This document shows, piece after piece, positions 1 to 5,827 of a stretch of DNA of 14,534 bases. The DNA is taken from the NCBI GenBank assembly GCA_900556715.1, contig USPM01000020.1:1-14534 (forward strand), in the 5' to 3' direction. A program made the position numbers and the translations under genes. Position 1 is the stretch's first letter, and each line of letters opens with the position of its first letter. This DNA comes from an uncultured Megamonas sp. (GTDB taxonomy: Bacteria; Bacillota_C; Negativicutes; Selenomonadales; Selenomonadaceae). The notes beneath the pieces were generated by a model. It was not told where the DNA came from, made no database searches, and was given only the letters and a program-made list of their open reading frames with translations.

Positions 1-29
1 AAAAAACTTAAGTAAATCAGGTTTTATAA

Positions 30-740
30 ATGAATTTATCAGAAAAACGCAAACAGAAATTAGGGGAATTAGTCTCTATATTAGGTGTGAAGTTTAATGA
101 TTTGAACTTATTAAATCAGGCTTTGACACATACTTCATATGCTAATGAGGCTAAAGACCATAGTCTTCATAACGAACGTTTGGAGTTTTTAGGTGATGCT
201 GTGCTAGAATTAGCTTCTAGCACATACTTATTTAAAACTTTTAGTCAAATGCCAGAAGGTGAAATGACGAAGGCTCGTGCCTCTGTAGTTTGTGAAACGA
301 GTTTAGCAAAACTTGCTATGAATTTAAATGTTGGGCAGTATTTATTGTTAGGTAAAGGTGAACGCTTAACAGGTGGAGAACATCGTCCATCGATTTTAGC
401 AGATGCCTTTGAATCAATCATTGGTGCTATTTATTTAGATCAAGGTTGGCAGACAGCTTATGAATATGTGCTTGATAAGTTAAAAGAGGAATTTATTGCT
501 GTAAAATATGGTTATAATTTAAAAGATTATAAGACTATTTTACAAGAAGTAGTACAAGGAAAAGGTCTCCATGTCGAATATAAATTATTATCAGAGACAG
601 GTCCTGATCATGCGAAAATTTTTGAATTTGCTGTAGTTATTGATAAAAAAATCGATGGCAAAGGAAAAGGTACTACTAAAAAAGAAGCTGAACAACATGC
701 AGCTTATGAAGCTTTAAAAAAATATGGCATAGAAAAATAA
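30..740 (+). CDS. rnc: Ribonuclease III
   Basis: Cytoplasmic double-strand-specific endoribonuclease that processes rRNA precursors and structured mRNAs. At 236 residues it has the normal two-domain layout. The catalytic domain carries the family signature HNERLEFLGDAVL at residues 47-59. The four expected Mg-binding acidic residues are visible: E52 and D56 in the signature, and D125 and E128 in the ADAFES segment. A double-stranded RNA-binding domain runs from about residue 165 to the end, with its conserved C-terminal KKEAEQHAA helix. The start is the ATG at 30; the Shine-Dalgarno upstream is weak (AGG only). Its promoter and upstream neighbours lie outside the window. Transcription ends at the hairpin just after the stop codon. 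Nothing in the protein looks broken. Confidence 0.97.
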   Translation: MNLSEKRKQKLGELVSILGVKFNDLNLLNQALTHTSYANEAKDHSLHNERLEFLGDAVLELASSTYLFKTFSQMPEGEMTKARASVVCETSLAKLAMNLNVGQYLLLGKGERLTGGEHRPSILADAFESIIGAIYLDQGWQTAYEYVLDKLKEEFIAVKYGYNLKDYKTILQEVVQGKGLHVEYKLLSETGPDHAKIFEFAVVIDKKIDGKGKGTTKKEAEQHAAYEALKKYGIEK

Positions 741-744
741 AAAA

Positions 745-790
745 GACTAAGACAAATGAGGATAATGTGTGCATTTGTCTTAGTCCTTTT
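745..790. terminator. Bidirectional terminator between rnc and the MarR gene
   Basis: A perfect 14-bp inverted repeat (745-758 with 772-785, 13-base loop) is followed by a T-rich run on the plus strand and preceded by an A run that becomes a T run on the minus strand. It sits between the convergent ends of rnc and the MarR-family gene, so it probably ends transcription from both sides. Confidence 0.9.
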
Positions 791-805
791 TATTTGTCAA
801 ATATT

Positions 806-1237
806 TTATTTTAGTGAAGATGAAAAATTTTTTTCAATCTTAGATAATAATTTCAATAATTGAATATTTTCCTGTTCAGTCAAGCTTTTTTCTACATCAG
901 AAATTACAGAAATATCTACTTGATTTAAAGTATTGATGAGATTAATGCCTTTATCGGTTGTAGATAGAGAAAATGCTCTTTTATCATCAGGATTGGGAGA
1001 TCTCTTAATTAATTCTTTTTGTTCTAATTTGTCGACAAGAACTTTTACATTATTAGGGTCTTTTTGTATAATATCGGCTAATTTTTTTTGGGATATATTT
1101 TTATTGATGTGAATTTGATTTAATACCACCCATTGTTCCGGAGTGATATTATATGGGGAAAATTTATGTGTCAAATTTTGATGAATTTTTCTAGCTATGG
1201 TACAAATTGTATATCCTAAAGATTTTTCAAGAAACAT
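806..1237 (-). CDS. MarR-family transcriptional regulator
   Basis: A 143-residue protein with the size and layout of MarR regulators, which are dimeric winged-helix repressors (sometimes activators) that usually respond to small phenolic or oxidative ligands. The helix-turn-helix lies at about residues 48-75 (SQKKLADIIQKDPNNVKVLV). The wing, with the family-typical DDKRAFSLSTTDKG, is at 84-97. The N- and C-terminal helices would form the dimer interface. A good Shine-Dalgarno (GAGGTG) precedes the ATG on the minus strand. It lies downstream of, and in the same orientation as, the secreted metallo-hydrolase gene, with a 109-base gap that contains a hairpin and a likely promoter. It may therefore be transcribed alone or partly by read-through. 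It is a natural candidate to control the hydrolase, but that is only inferred from position. Ligand and targets cannot be told from the sequence. Confidence 0.9.
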   Translation of the reverse strand: MFLEKSLGYTICTIARKIHQNLTHKFSPYNITPEQWVVLNQIHINKNISQKKLADIIQKDPNNVKVLVDKLEQKELIKRSPNPDDKRAFSLSTTDKGINLINTLNQVDISVISDVEKSLTEQENIQLLKLLSKIEKNFSSSLK

Positions 1238-1269
1238 TAAAACAACACCTCAAGTTTTAAATATATTTT

Positions 1270-1278
1270 ATTGTAACA
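1270..1278 (-). promoter_or_regulatory. Possible extended -10 promoter of the MarR gene
   Basis: Read on the minus strand this is TGTTACAAT, an extended -10 (TGn plus TACAAT, five of six to consensus), about 33 bases upstream of the MarR start codon. I see no good -35 box. No TACGTATACGTA-type palindrome is present here, unlike at the hydrolase promoter. Confidence 0.45.
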
Positions 1279-1302
1279 TAAAATATAAAGGTGAAGATAG
1301 AT

Positions 1303-1336
1303 AAAGGAGTCTAAGATATTTAGACTCCTTTTTAAT
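1303..1336. terminator. Hairpin terminator after the metallo-hydrolase gene
   Basis: An 11-bp perfect inverted repeat (1303-1313 with 1321-1331, 7-base loop) sits 16 bases beyond the hydrolase stop codon. On the minus strand the stem is followed by TTTATCTATC, a weak U tract. The plus-strand side has the longer T run but no plus-strand gene to end. It is best read as a partial terminator of the hydrolase transcript, allowing some read-through into the MarR gene. Confidence 0.65.
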
Positions 1337-1346
1337 ATTTAGATAT

Positions 1347-2240
1347 TTATTTAATAGAATTAGCGATAGCATTATCTATTTCTAAAGATAATTTATGAAG
1401 ATAGTCATCCATGCCTTTTTGACCGAGATAAAATGGATTGTTTTCTATAGAAGTAGAATTTACTACATTATTTAATTTAGCATAACCATTATCGGCAAAT
1501 AAATGAGCAGTAGTTTCAACAACTACATTATTATCATGACAATATTGAGTAAAATGTTCTAGGGAAGATTTATATTGGACTTTGTTTTCTATGGATTTAG
1601 GAATGCCTGTGCCACCCCATTGAGCAGCCATATAAGTTTTACCTTGAGTTTTTACTGGGAATATAAAAGAGACGCAACCAGGAGAATGACCAGGAGTGGA
1701 TACTATAGTGACAGTAGTATCACCTAGAGTGATTTTCTGTCCATCTGTTAAGAATTCATCTACAGTACATTTTGGTGAACGAGCAGCATTTGCACCATCA
1801 AAAGTGTTATTCATATAATAAAAATCAGTGTTGCTCATAAAGATTTTAGCATTATATTTATCTTTTAAATATTGTGCTCCACCGTAATGGTCACCATGAC
1901 CATGAGAGATTAAGATGTATTTTAAATCATGAGGATTTAATCCTAATTTTTCCATGTCATCAATGATCAATTGAGCATCGTTATTATCCCACATGGAATC
2001 AATGAGTATGATACCATCAGAAGTTTGCAATGCCCAAGCTACGACACTTTTTGTACCTATACAATAAAGATTGTCAAAAACTTTTGTAGGCGTTAGGGGA
2101 GTATTATCGAATAATTCACTAGGTAAATTAGGTGGTGGGGAAGTTGGCGATGTGTCTTGTGCATAAGCTGAGCTAGAAAGCAAGATACAACAGCAAACAA
2201 GCGTAAATAAAATATTTTTTGCTTTGGCAATATAATACAT
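1347..2240 (-). CDS. Secreted metallo-beta-lactamase-fold hydrolase, subclass B3-like
   Basis: A 297-residue zinc-dependent hydrolase of the metallo-beta-lactamase superfamily. An N-terminal signal peptide is clear: a basic start, a hydrophobic stretch at about 10-23, and an AYA-Q cleavage site after residue 27. A Pro/Ser-rich linker follows. Zinc ligands seen are the HxHxDH motif at 113-118 (HGHGDH), H185 in TPGHSPG, and H246 in the TAH segment. The HxHxDH form and overall layout (with NNPFYLG near 267-273) resemble subclass B3 beta-lactamases. Many family members have other substrates, so beta-lactam hydrolysis is possible but not shown. A strong Shine-Dalgarno (AAGGAGGT on the minus strand, 2247-2254) fixes the ATG. 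The gene has a near-consensus promoter overlaid by palindromes, so it is probably repressed. The MarR gene lies next downstream. Confidence 0.88.
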   Translation of the reverse strand: MYYIAKAKNILFTLVCCCILLSSSAYAQDTSPTSPPPNLPSELFDNTPLTPTKVFDNLYCIGTKSVVAWALQTSDGIILIDSMWDNNDAQLIIDDMEKLGLNPHDLKYILISHGHGDHYGGAQYLKDKYNAKIFMSNTDFYYMNNTFDGANAARSPKCTVDEFLTDGQKITLGDTTVTIVSTPGHSPGCVSFIFPVKTQGKTYMAAQWGGTGIPKSIENKVQYKSSLEHFTQYCHDNNVVVETTAHLFADNGYAKLNNVVNSTSIENNPFYLGQKGMDDYLHKLSLEIDNAIANSIK

Positions 2241-2261
2241 AAATAAACCTCCTTAATAATA

Positions 2262-2300
2262 ATACGTATACGTATGATTTTATATTAATATGTATACGTA
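2262..2300. promoter_or_regulatory. Paired palindromic operator over the metallo-hydrolase promoter
   Basis: A perfect 14-bp palindrome, ATACGTATACGTAT, lies at 2262-2275. A near copy with one mismatched pair, TATGTATACGTA, lies at 2289-2300. Their centres are 26 bp apart, and their arms also form an outer inverted repeat (2263-2271 with 2292-2300). One site fills the -35/-10 spacer and the other covers the expected start site of the minus-strand hydrolase gene, the usual layout for a repressor. The nearby MarR regulator is the first candidate to bind here, but a distant regulator is equally possible. Confidence 0.65.
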
Positions 2301-2310
2301 CTATTGTCAA
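2282..2310 (-). promoter_or_regulatory. Sigma-A-type promoter of the metallo-hydrolase gene
   Basis: On the minus strand TTGACA (2305-2310) is followed after 17 bases by TAATAT (2282-2287). The -35 is perfect and the spacing ideal; the -10 matches four of six. The start site would fall near 2275, about 35 bases before the start codon. Confidence 0.7.
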
Positions 2311-2339
2311 ATAATAATTTTATTTATTTAATAAATTTA

Positions 2340-2369
2340 TTGACATTATTAGTTTAAATATGATAGAAT
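2340..2369 (+). promoter_or_regulatory. Promoter of rplU-prp-rpmA
   Basis: TTGACA (2340-2345), an 18-base spacer, then TAGAAT (2364-2369) preceded by TG one base before, giving an extended -10. Transcription would start near 2376, leaving a leader of about 105 bases before rplU. It diverges from the hydrolase promoter, with 29 bp between the two -35 boxes. Confidence 0.8.
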
Positions 2370-2375
2370 TTCAAG

Positions 2376-2480
2376 ATGTAAGCCTTAAGAAATTAAGGTT
2401 TCCCAACCGCACAAAAAGGTTTATAAATAGTCTTTGACTAACCGTAATTGGCGAGTATTAATTAAGGTAGGTGTAATTGA
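2376..2480 (+). ncRNA. L21 leader, 5' UTR of rplU
   Basis: The transcribed leader of the L21 operon is long and structured, as expected for the ribosomal-protein leader RNA known upstream of rplU in Bacillota. It contains the ACCGCACAAAAAGGT segment (2406-2420) that I associate with this motif. A small GAAA-loop hairpin (2383-2388 with 2393-2398) comes first. The sequence AATTAAGGT occurs twice, at 2391-2399 and at 2460-2468. The second copy runs into the ribosome-binding region (AGGTG at 2469-2473, seven bases before the ATG). The leader probably senses free L21 or L27, though the exact ligand is not visible here. Assignment to the family is by memory of the motif and by position. Confidence 0.65.
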
Positions 2481-2792
2481 ATGTACGCTATTTTCCAGAC
2501 AGGCGGAAAACAGTATCGTGTTTCCGAAGGTGACGTTATCACTGTTGAAAAAATCGCAGCTAATGAAGGCGATGTTGTAACTTTTGATCAAGTTTTAACT
2601 GTTGTTAATGATGCAGATGTTAAAGTTGGTACTCCAGTTGTTGAAGGTGCTAAAATCACTGCAAAAGTTGAAAAACAAGATAAAGCTAAAAAAATCTTAG
2701 TTTTCAAATACAAAGCTAAATCCAACTATCGTCGTCGTCAGGGTCATCGTCAGCCTTTCACTAAATTAACTATTGAAAAAATCGAAGCATAA
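2481..2792 (+). CDS. rplU: 50S ribosomal protein L21
   Basis: A 103-residue protein of standard L21 length that begins with the family hallmark [14 protein letters not shown] and carries the C-terminal [11 protein letters not shown] segment that binds 23S rRNA. It is a large-subunit protein that contacts domain II of 23S rRNA. It is the first gene of the rplU-prp-rpmA transcript. Its TAA stop shares one base with the ATG of prp (TAATG), so the two are likely translationally coupled. Codon use is that of a highly expressed gene (CGT for Arg, ATC for Ile). Confidence 0.98.
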   Translation: MYAIFQTGGKQYRVSEGDVITVEKIAANEGDVVTFDQVLTVVNDADVKVGTPVVEGAKITAKVEKQDKAKKILVFKYKAKSNYRRRQGHRQPFTKLTIEKIEA

Positions 2793-3112
2793 TGATAAAA
2801 ATATCTGTAATGCGTCAAGATGATGATAAAGTCATCGGTCTTTTAGTAGAAGGACATGCAGGAGCAGGCGCATATGGTCAAGATATTGTATGTGCTGGGA
2901 TTTCTGCATTGGCTCAGTCAGTTATTTTAGGTTTGGCAAAACATTTACATCGTGAAATAAATTATGATGTAAAGCCCGGATATTTAAGTGTGGCTCTGAA
3001 AGATAAAGCTGATGATTTAACAGAAGCTGTCTTTGCTGTAGCTGTACTTGGTTTTGCGGAAATAGAGAAATCTAATCCGAAAAACGTTTCTGTTCTAAAT
3101 ATCAGGAGGTGA
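2792..3112 (+). CDS. prp: Ribosomal-processing cysteine protease Prp
   Basis: A 106-residue cysteine protease of the YsxB/Prp family. It removes the N-terminal extension of ribosomal protein L27, a step essential in Bacillota such as Staphylococcus aureus, where it was characterised. The catalytic pair H22 and C34 is present in the GHAGAGAYGQDIVCAG block (residues 21-36), the same positions as in the characterised enzyme. Its start overlaps the rplU stop by one base and its own TGA overlaps the Shine-Dalgarno of rpmA, placing it between the two ribosomal proteins as in the conserved cluster. The L27 encoded next carries a matching cleavage site, which supports this function directly. Confidence 0.95.
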   Translation: MIKISVMRQDDDKVIGLLVEGHAGAGAYGQDIVCAGISALAQSVILGLAKHLHREINYDVKPGYLSVALKDKADDLTEAVFAVAVLGFAEIEKSNPKNVSVLNIRR

Positions 3113-3118
3113 ATTTGA

Positions 3119-3397
3119 ATGTTCAATTTTGATTTACAGCTTTTCGCTCATAAAAAAGGTGTTAGTAGTACTCGTAACGGTCGTGATAGTGAATCTAAAC
3201 GTCTTGGCGTTAAAGAACACGCTGGTACAATCGTTACTGCAGGTAGCATTTTAGTTCGTCAGAGAGGTACTCATTTCCATCCAGGTGCTAACGTAGGCAT
3301 CGGTAAAGATGATACTTTATTCGCTAAAATTGCTGGTCGTGTTGCTTTCGAACGTAAAGGTCGTTACAACCGTCAAATCAGCGTATATGCTGAATAA
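3119..3397 (+). CDS. rpmA: 50S ribosomal protein L27 with cleavable N-terminus
   Basis: A 92-residue L27. After maturation its N-terminus reaches the peptidyl-transferase centre. It starts [14 protein letters not shown]: the first nine residues form the Bacillota-type extension cut by Prp, and cleavage between F9 and A10 would expose the conserved AHKKG end. The body shows the family blocks [16 protein letters not shown] and [24 protein letters not shown] full Shine-Dalgarno (AGGAGGT, 3104-3110) lies eight bases before the ATG and overlaps the end of prp. It is the last gene of the operon, followed directly by a strong terminator. Confidence 0.98.
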   Translation: MFNFDLQLFAHKKGVSSTRNGRDSESKRLGVKEHAGTIVTAGSILVRQRGTHFHPGANVGIGKDDTLFAKIAGRVAFERKGRYNRQISVYAE

Positions 3398-3408
3398 TTA
3401 AGAAATAA

Positions 3409-3442
3409 AGTCCGTATTCTAAAAAGAATACGGCTTTTTTTT
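3409..3442 (+). terminator. Rho-independent terminator of rplU-prp-rpmA
   Basis: A 9-bp stem (3412-3420 with 3425-3433, AAAA loop), extended by two or more pairs past a bulged T, is followed by eight T residues (3435-3442). It separates the ribosomal operon from the biotin-linked operon. Confidence 0.93.
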
Positions 3443-3450
3443 ATCATTAA

Positions 3451-3479
3451 TGTCAACTAAAATTTTGTATAGGTTGACT
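3451..3479. promoter_or_regulatory. Candidate BirA operator (biotin repressor site)
   Basis: The half-sites TGTCAAC (3451-3457) and GTTGACT (3473-3479) form a perfect 6-bp inverted repeat (GTCAAC/GTTGAC) separated by exactly 15 bases. This matches the Firmicutes BirA signal, TGTtAAC-N14/15-GTTaACA, with one symmetric substitution in each half. The right half overlaps the -35 box of the following operon, so bound BirA-biotinyl-AMP would block transcription. The operon contains bioY, which fits. The birA gene is not in this window. Confidence 0.72.
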
Positions 3480-3502
3480 AATAGCTTTAGCTTAAATATA
3501 AT
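3474..3502 (+). promoter_or_regulatory. Promoter of the biotin-linked operon
   Basis: TTGACT (3474-3479), a 17-base spacer, then perfect TATAAT (3497-3502). The start site would be near 3509, about 42 bases before the first start codon. The -35 box is shared with the candidate BirA operator. Confidence 0.85.
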
Positions 3503-3550
3503 ATTAAGGGATTAAAAAAATAAAACTTAAGTGTAAAAGGTTGAAAGATA

Positions 3551-4114
3551 ATGATAAAGCTTATTCAAAAGTTAGCAGATTGCGATAATTCTTTTTTTTG
3601 CGGGTGGTTATTAGCCAGAGCAGAGATACATATTCGAAAAGACGTTGATTTATTTAGTAATAACTTATTATTGCATAAGAAAAATAAGGCTATTATGCAG
3701 GTATTAGGTAGTGATAATGCAGGTAAAATACAGCAAGAATTAAAGACATTATTATTATTACCTAAAAGAGCTATAGTAAAAAGTTCAAATGAAAAAGAAG
3801 ATGAATTTTCAAAAGAATTAATGGACAAAAATTGTATTTATGAGCATTGTTTTAATGATGATGAAATAAAGAAGTATGTTGAATTAAGTGGAGATAAAAA
3901 TATTATTCATCAAACTAAAAATCCTATAGTGCCTGGATTATTAATGGCTCTATCTTTGCAAAATTTTTTAAAAATAGAAATGCTACATTGGCAGATAGAT
4001 TTTTTAGCTCCTGTATTTTCTGAAGATGTACTAAGAGTGTATGCAGTTGAAAATAAATTAAAGGCATATGTAAATGGAAAGAATGTATTTAATATTGTAA
4101 TAAAAAGTAGGTAG
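3551..4114 (+). CDS. MaoC-like hot-dog-fold protein, putative enoyl-CoA hydratase
   Basis: A 187-residue protein whose second half (about 97-187) reads as a MaoC-type hot-dog domain. It has SGDKNIIH at 113-120 with the expected catalytic Asp115 and His120, the PIVPGLLMA helix at 125-133, and the closing strand HWQIDFLAPVFSEDVLRVY at 146-164. Such domains hydrate trans-2-enoyl-CoA to 3-hydroxyacyl-CoA, or the reverse. The first 95 residues do not resemble anything I recognise; they are rich in Lys, Leu and Asn and may be a degenerate partner hot-dog or a separate domain. The segment between NIIH and PIVPG is shorter than usual. A modest AAGG at 3537-3540 precedes the ATG. It is the first gene after the BirA-like operator and is five bases from bioY. 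No signal peptide is seen. The family call is moderately sure; the substrate is unknown. Confidence 0.68.
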   Translation: MIKLIQKLADCDNSFFCGWLLARAEIHIRKDVDLFSNNLLLHKKNKAIMQVLGSDNAGKIQQELKTLLLLPKRAIVKSSNEKEDEFSKELMDKNCIYEHCFNDDEIKKYVELSGDKNIIHQTKNPIVPGLLMALSLQNFLKIEMLHWQIDFLAPVFSEDVLRVYAVENKLKAYVNGKNVFNIVIKSR

Positions 4115-4119
4115 AAAAA

Positions 4120-4665
4120 ATGAGTAATTATTCCAATAAAACGTTAGAATTGACTAGATTAGCATTATTAATAGCGATGAATTGTGTTTCAGCATATATA
4201 GTAATACCATTACCATTTTCTTTATCACCAATAGTTTTACAGACTTTAGTAGTTAATTTGGTAGCTTTTTTATTATCACCGAAACAGGCTTTTATCACTA
4301 TGTTTGTATACATATTGATCGGACTTGTGGGTATTCCTGTATTTACAGGCGGGTCAGCAGGACCTGCTAAAATTTTTGGACCAACAGGTGGTTATATTTG
4401 GGGTTATCTAGTTGCTGCCGTATTGATAGCTTGGCTTAAGGGAAATAAATATAATTTTAAGCGATATGCTTCAATAGGGGTAGGCTTAGGTATACCAGTG
4501 ATTTATCTTTTGGGTGCAATTCAATTGAAATTATTAACAGATATGAATTGGGAAGCAGTATTCTTAACAGGAGTATTACCTTTTATTCCATTAGATATTG
4601 TAAAGTGCATTGTGGCTGTAATATTAGCCAGACCTATAGGAAAAATTTTTAATAGAGGATATTAA
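4120..4665 (+). CDS. bioY: Biotin ECF transporter S component BioY
   Basis: A 181-residue integral membrane protein of the BioY family, the substrate-binding subunit of the energy-coupling-factor biotin transporter. About six hydrophobic segments are present. The family signature is clear: GIPVFTGGSAGPAKIFGPTGGYIWGY across about residues 70-96, then FIPLDIVKCIVAVILARP near the C-terminus. In the latter a Leu sits where Gly is more usual (FIPGD). The ATPase and EcfT subunits are not encoded nearby, so it probably shares a common ECF module or works alone. Five bases separate it from the MaoC-like gene and four from the thiolase gene, so these are co-transcribed. The BirA-like site upstream predicts induction when biotin is scarce. 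Confidence 0.95.
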   Translation: MSNYSNKTLELTRLALLIAMNCVSAYIVIPLPFSLSPIVLQTLVVNLVAFLLSPKQAFITMFVYILIGLVGIPVFTGGSAGPAKIFGPTGGYIWGYLVAAVLIAWLKGNKYNFKRYASIGVGLGIPVIYLLGAIQLKLLTDMNWEAVFLTGVLPFIPLDIVKCIVAVILARPIGKIFNRGY

Positions 4666-4669
4666 GATT

Positions 4670-5809
4670 ATGAGACAAGTATATATATTAGGTGGTCTTC
4701 GTAGTTATATTGGTTTATGTAATGGTATGTATAGACATATTCCAGCTGAAATTTTGGGAGCGAAGGTACTAAAAAATTTAAAAGAGAAATATAAAGTAAA
4801 AGATAAGGATATAGATTATATAATAGCTGGTAATGGAGTGGGAGCTGGCGGTAATATTACTAGATTAATGACACTTGAAGCAGGTATAGATGAAAATGTA
4901 CCTGCTTTTACTGTAGATATGCAATGTTGTAGTGGTTTAGAAAGTATTGCAGTAGCTTATGCTAAAATTGCTTCTGGGCAAGCGGATATGATAATAGCTG
5001 GTGGTTTTGAGAGTAGTTCAACTCAGCCAATACGTGGATATAATAAAAACCATCCTGATTATACTGAAAATAGTTTTTATAAAGTAGCAAAATTTATACC
5101 AAATAATCATCAAGAGACTATAATGCTTGAAGGAGCTGAATATACGGCAATAAAAGAAAATATAACTAAAGAAGAATTGGATTTATGGGCATTAAAAAGT
5201 CATGAAAGAGCAGTACGAGCAAGACAAGAACATTTATTAGATGATATAGTTGTTTCAATTAATGATAGTGATAAAGATGAAGGTATTAGAGCTAAAATGA
5301 GTGAAAGATTGTTAAAAAGAATGCCTAAGTTATTGCCAAATGGAGAGGTAACGACAGCAGGGAATTCTTGTTTGATTAATGATGGAGCGGCTTTTGTAAT
5401 AGTATGTTCAGAAGAATATTTAAAGAAAATTGGACAAAAAGCACAAGCTAGAATTTTAGACTATTGTGCTTGTGGTGTTAATCCTATGCTTAGTCCAATG
5501 GGTAGTATTAAAGCTATAAAGAAATTATTAATGCAAAAAAATATGGATATAAAAAATATAGATTGTTTTGAAGTAAATGAAGCTTTTGCTGTTATTGATG
5601 TATTATTTGAACGTAATTTTCCAGAAGTGATAGATAGATATAATATTTTTGGCGGAGCTTTGGCATATGGTCATCCTTATGGAGTGTCAGGTGCTATGAT
5701 TTTATTACATTTAATAAAATCTTTGGAATATAGAAAAGGAAAATTAGGTTGTTGTAGTATTGCTGGTGCTGGAGGATTGGGCAGTGCAATGACGATTGAA
5801 TATCTTTAA
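4670..5809 (+). CDS. Thiolase-family protein (acetyl-CoA acyltransferase-like), YhfS-like
   Basis: A 379-residue thiolase-fold protein, close to the family's usual 390. Thiolases condense or cleave acyl-CoAs via a nucleophilic Cys. The nucleophile is C86 in MQCCSGLES (the usual CSSG/CASG reads CCSG). The NEAF block (N303) and GGALAYGHPYG with H335 are present. The last motif, normally CxGGGxG with the acid/base Cys, reads SIAGAGGLG, so Ala365 appears to replace that Cys; C361 and C362 lie just before it. The GNxSGxND segment is also altered, to GNSCLIND. The enzyme may therefore be slow, use another residue, or catalyse a variant reaction. AGAGGA at 4654-4659 is the ribosome-binding site. It lies four bases after bioY, as thiolase-like yhfS is grouped with bioY in B. 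subtilis. Substrate unknown. Confidence 0.85.
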   Translation: MRQVYILGGLRSYIGLCNGMYRHIPAEILGAKVLKNLKEKYKVKDKDIDYIIAGNGVGAGGNITRLMTLEAGIDENVPAFTVDMQCCSGLESIAVAYAKIASGQADMIIAGGFESSSTQPIRGYNKNHPDYTENSFYKVAKFIPNNHQETIMLEGAEYTAIKENITKEELDLWALKSHERAVRARQEHLLDDIVVSINDSDKDEGIRAKMSERLLKRMPKLLPNGEVTTAGNSCLINDGAAFVIVCSEEYLKKIGQKAQARILDYCACGVNPMLSPMGSIKAIKKLLMQKNMDIKNIDCFEVNEAFAVIDVLFERNFPEVIDRYNIFGGALAYGHPYGVSGAMILLHLIKSLEYRKGKLGCCSIAGAGGLGSAMTIEYL

Positions 5810-5827
5810 AAGATAGAGGTGAATTCT

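Noticed and set aside
5819..5827. GTG start for the acyl-CoA synthetase-like gene
   Set aside because: The GTG is part of the Shine-Dalgarno GAGGTGA that serves the ATG at 5828.
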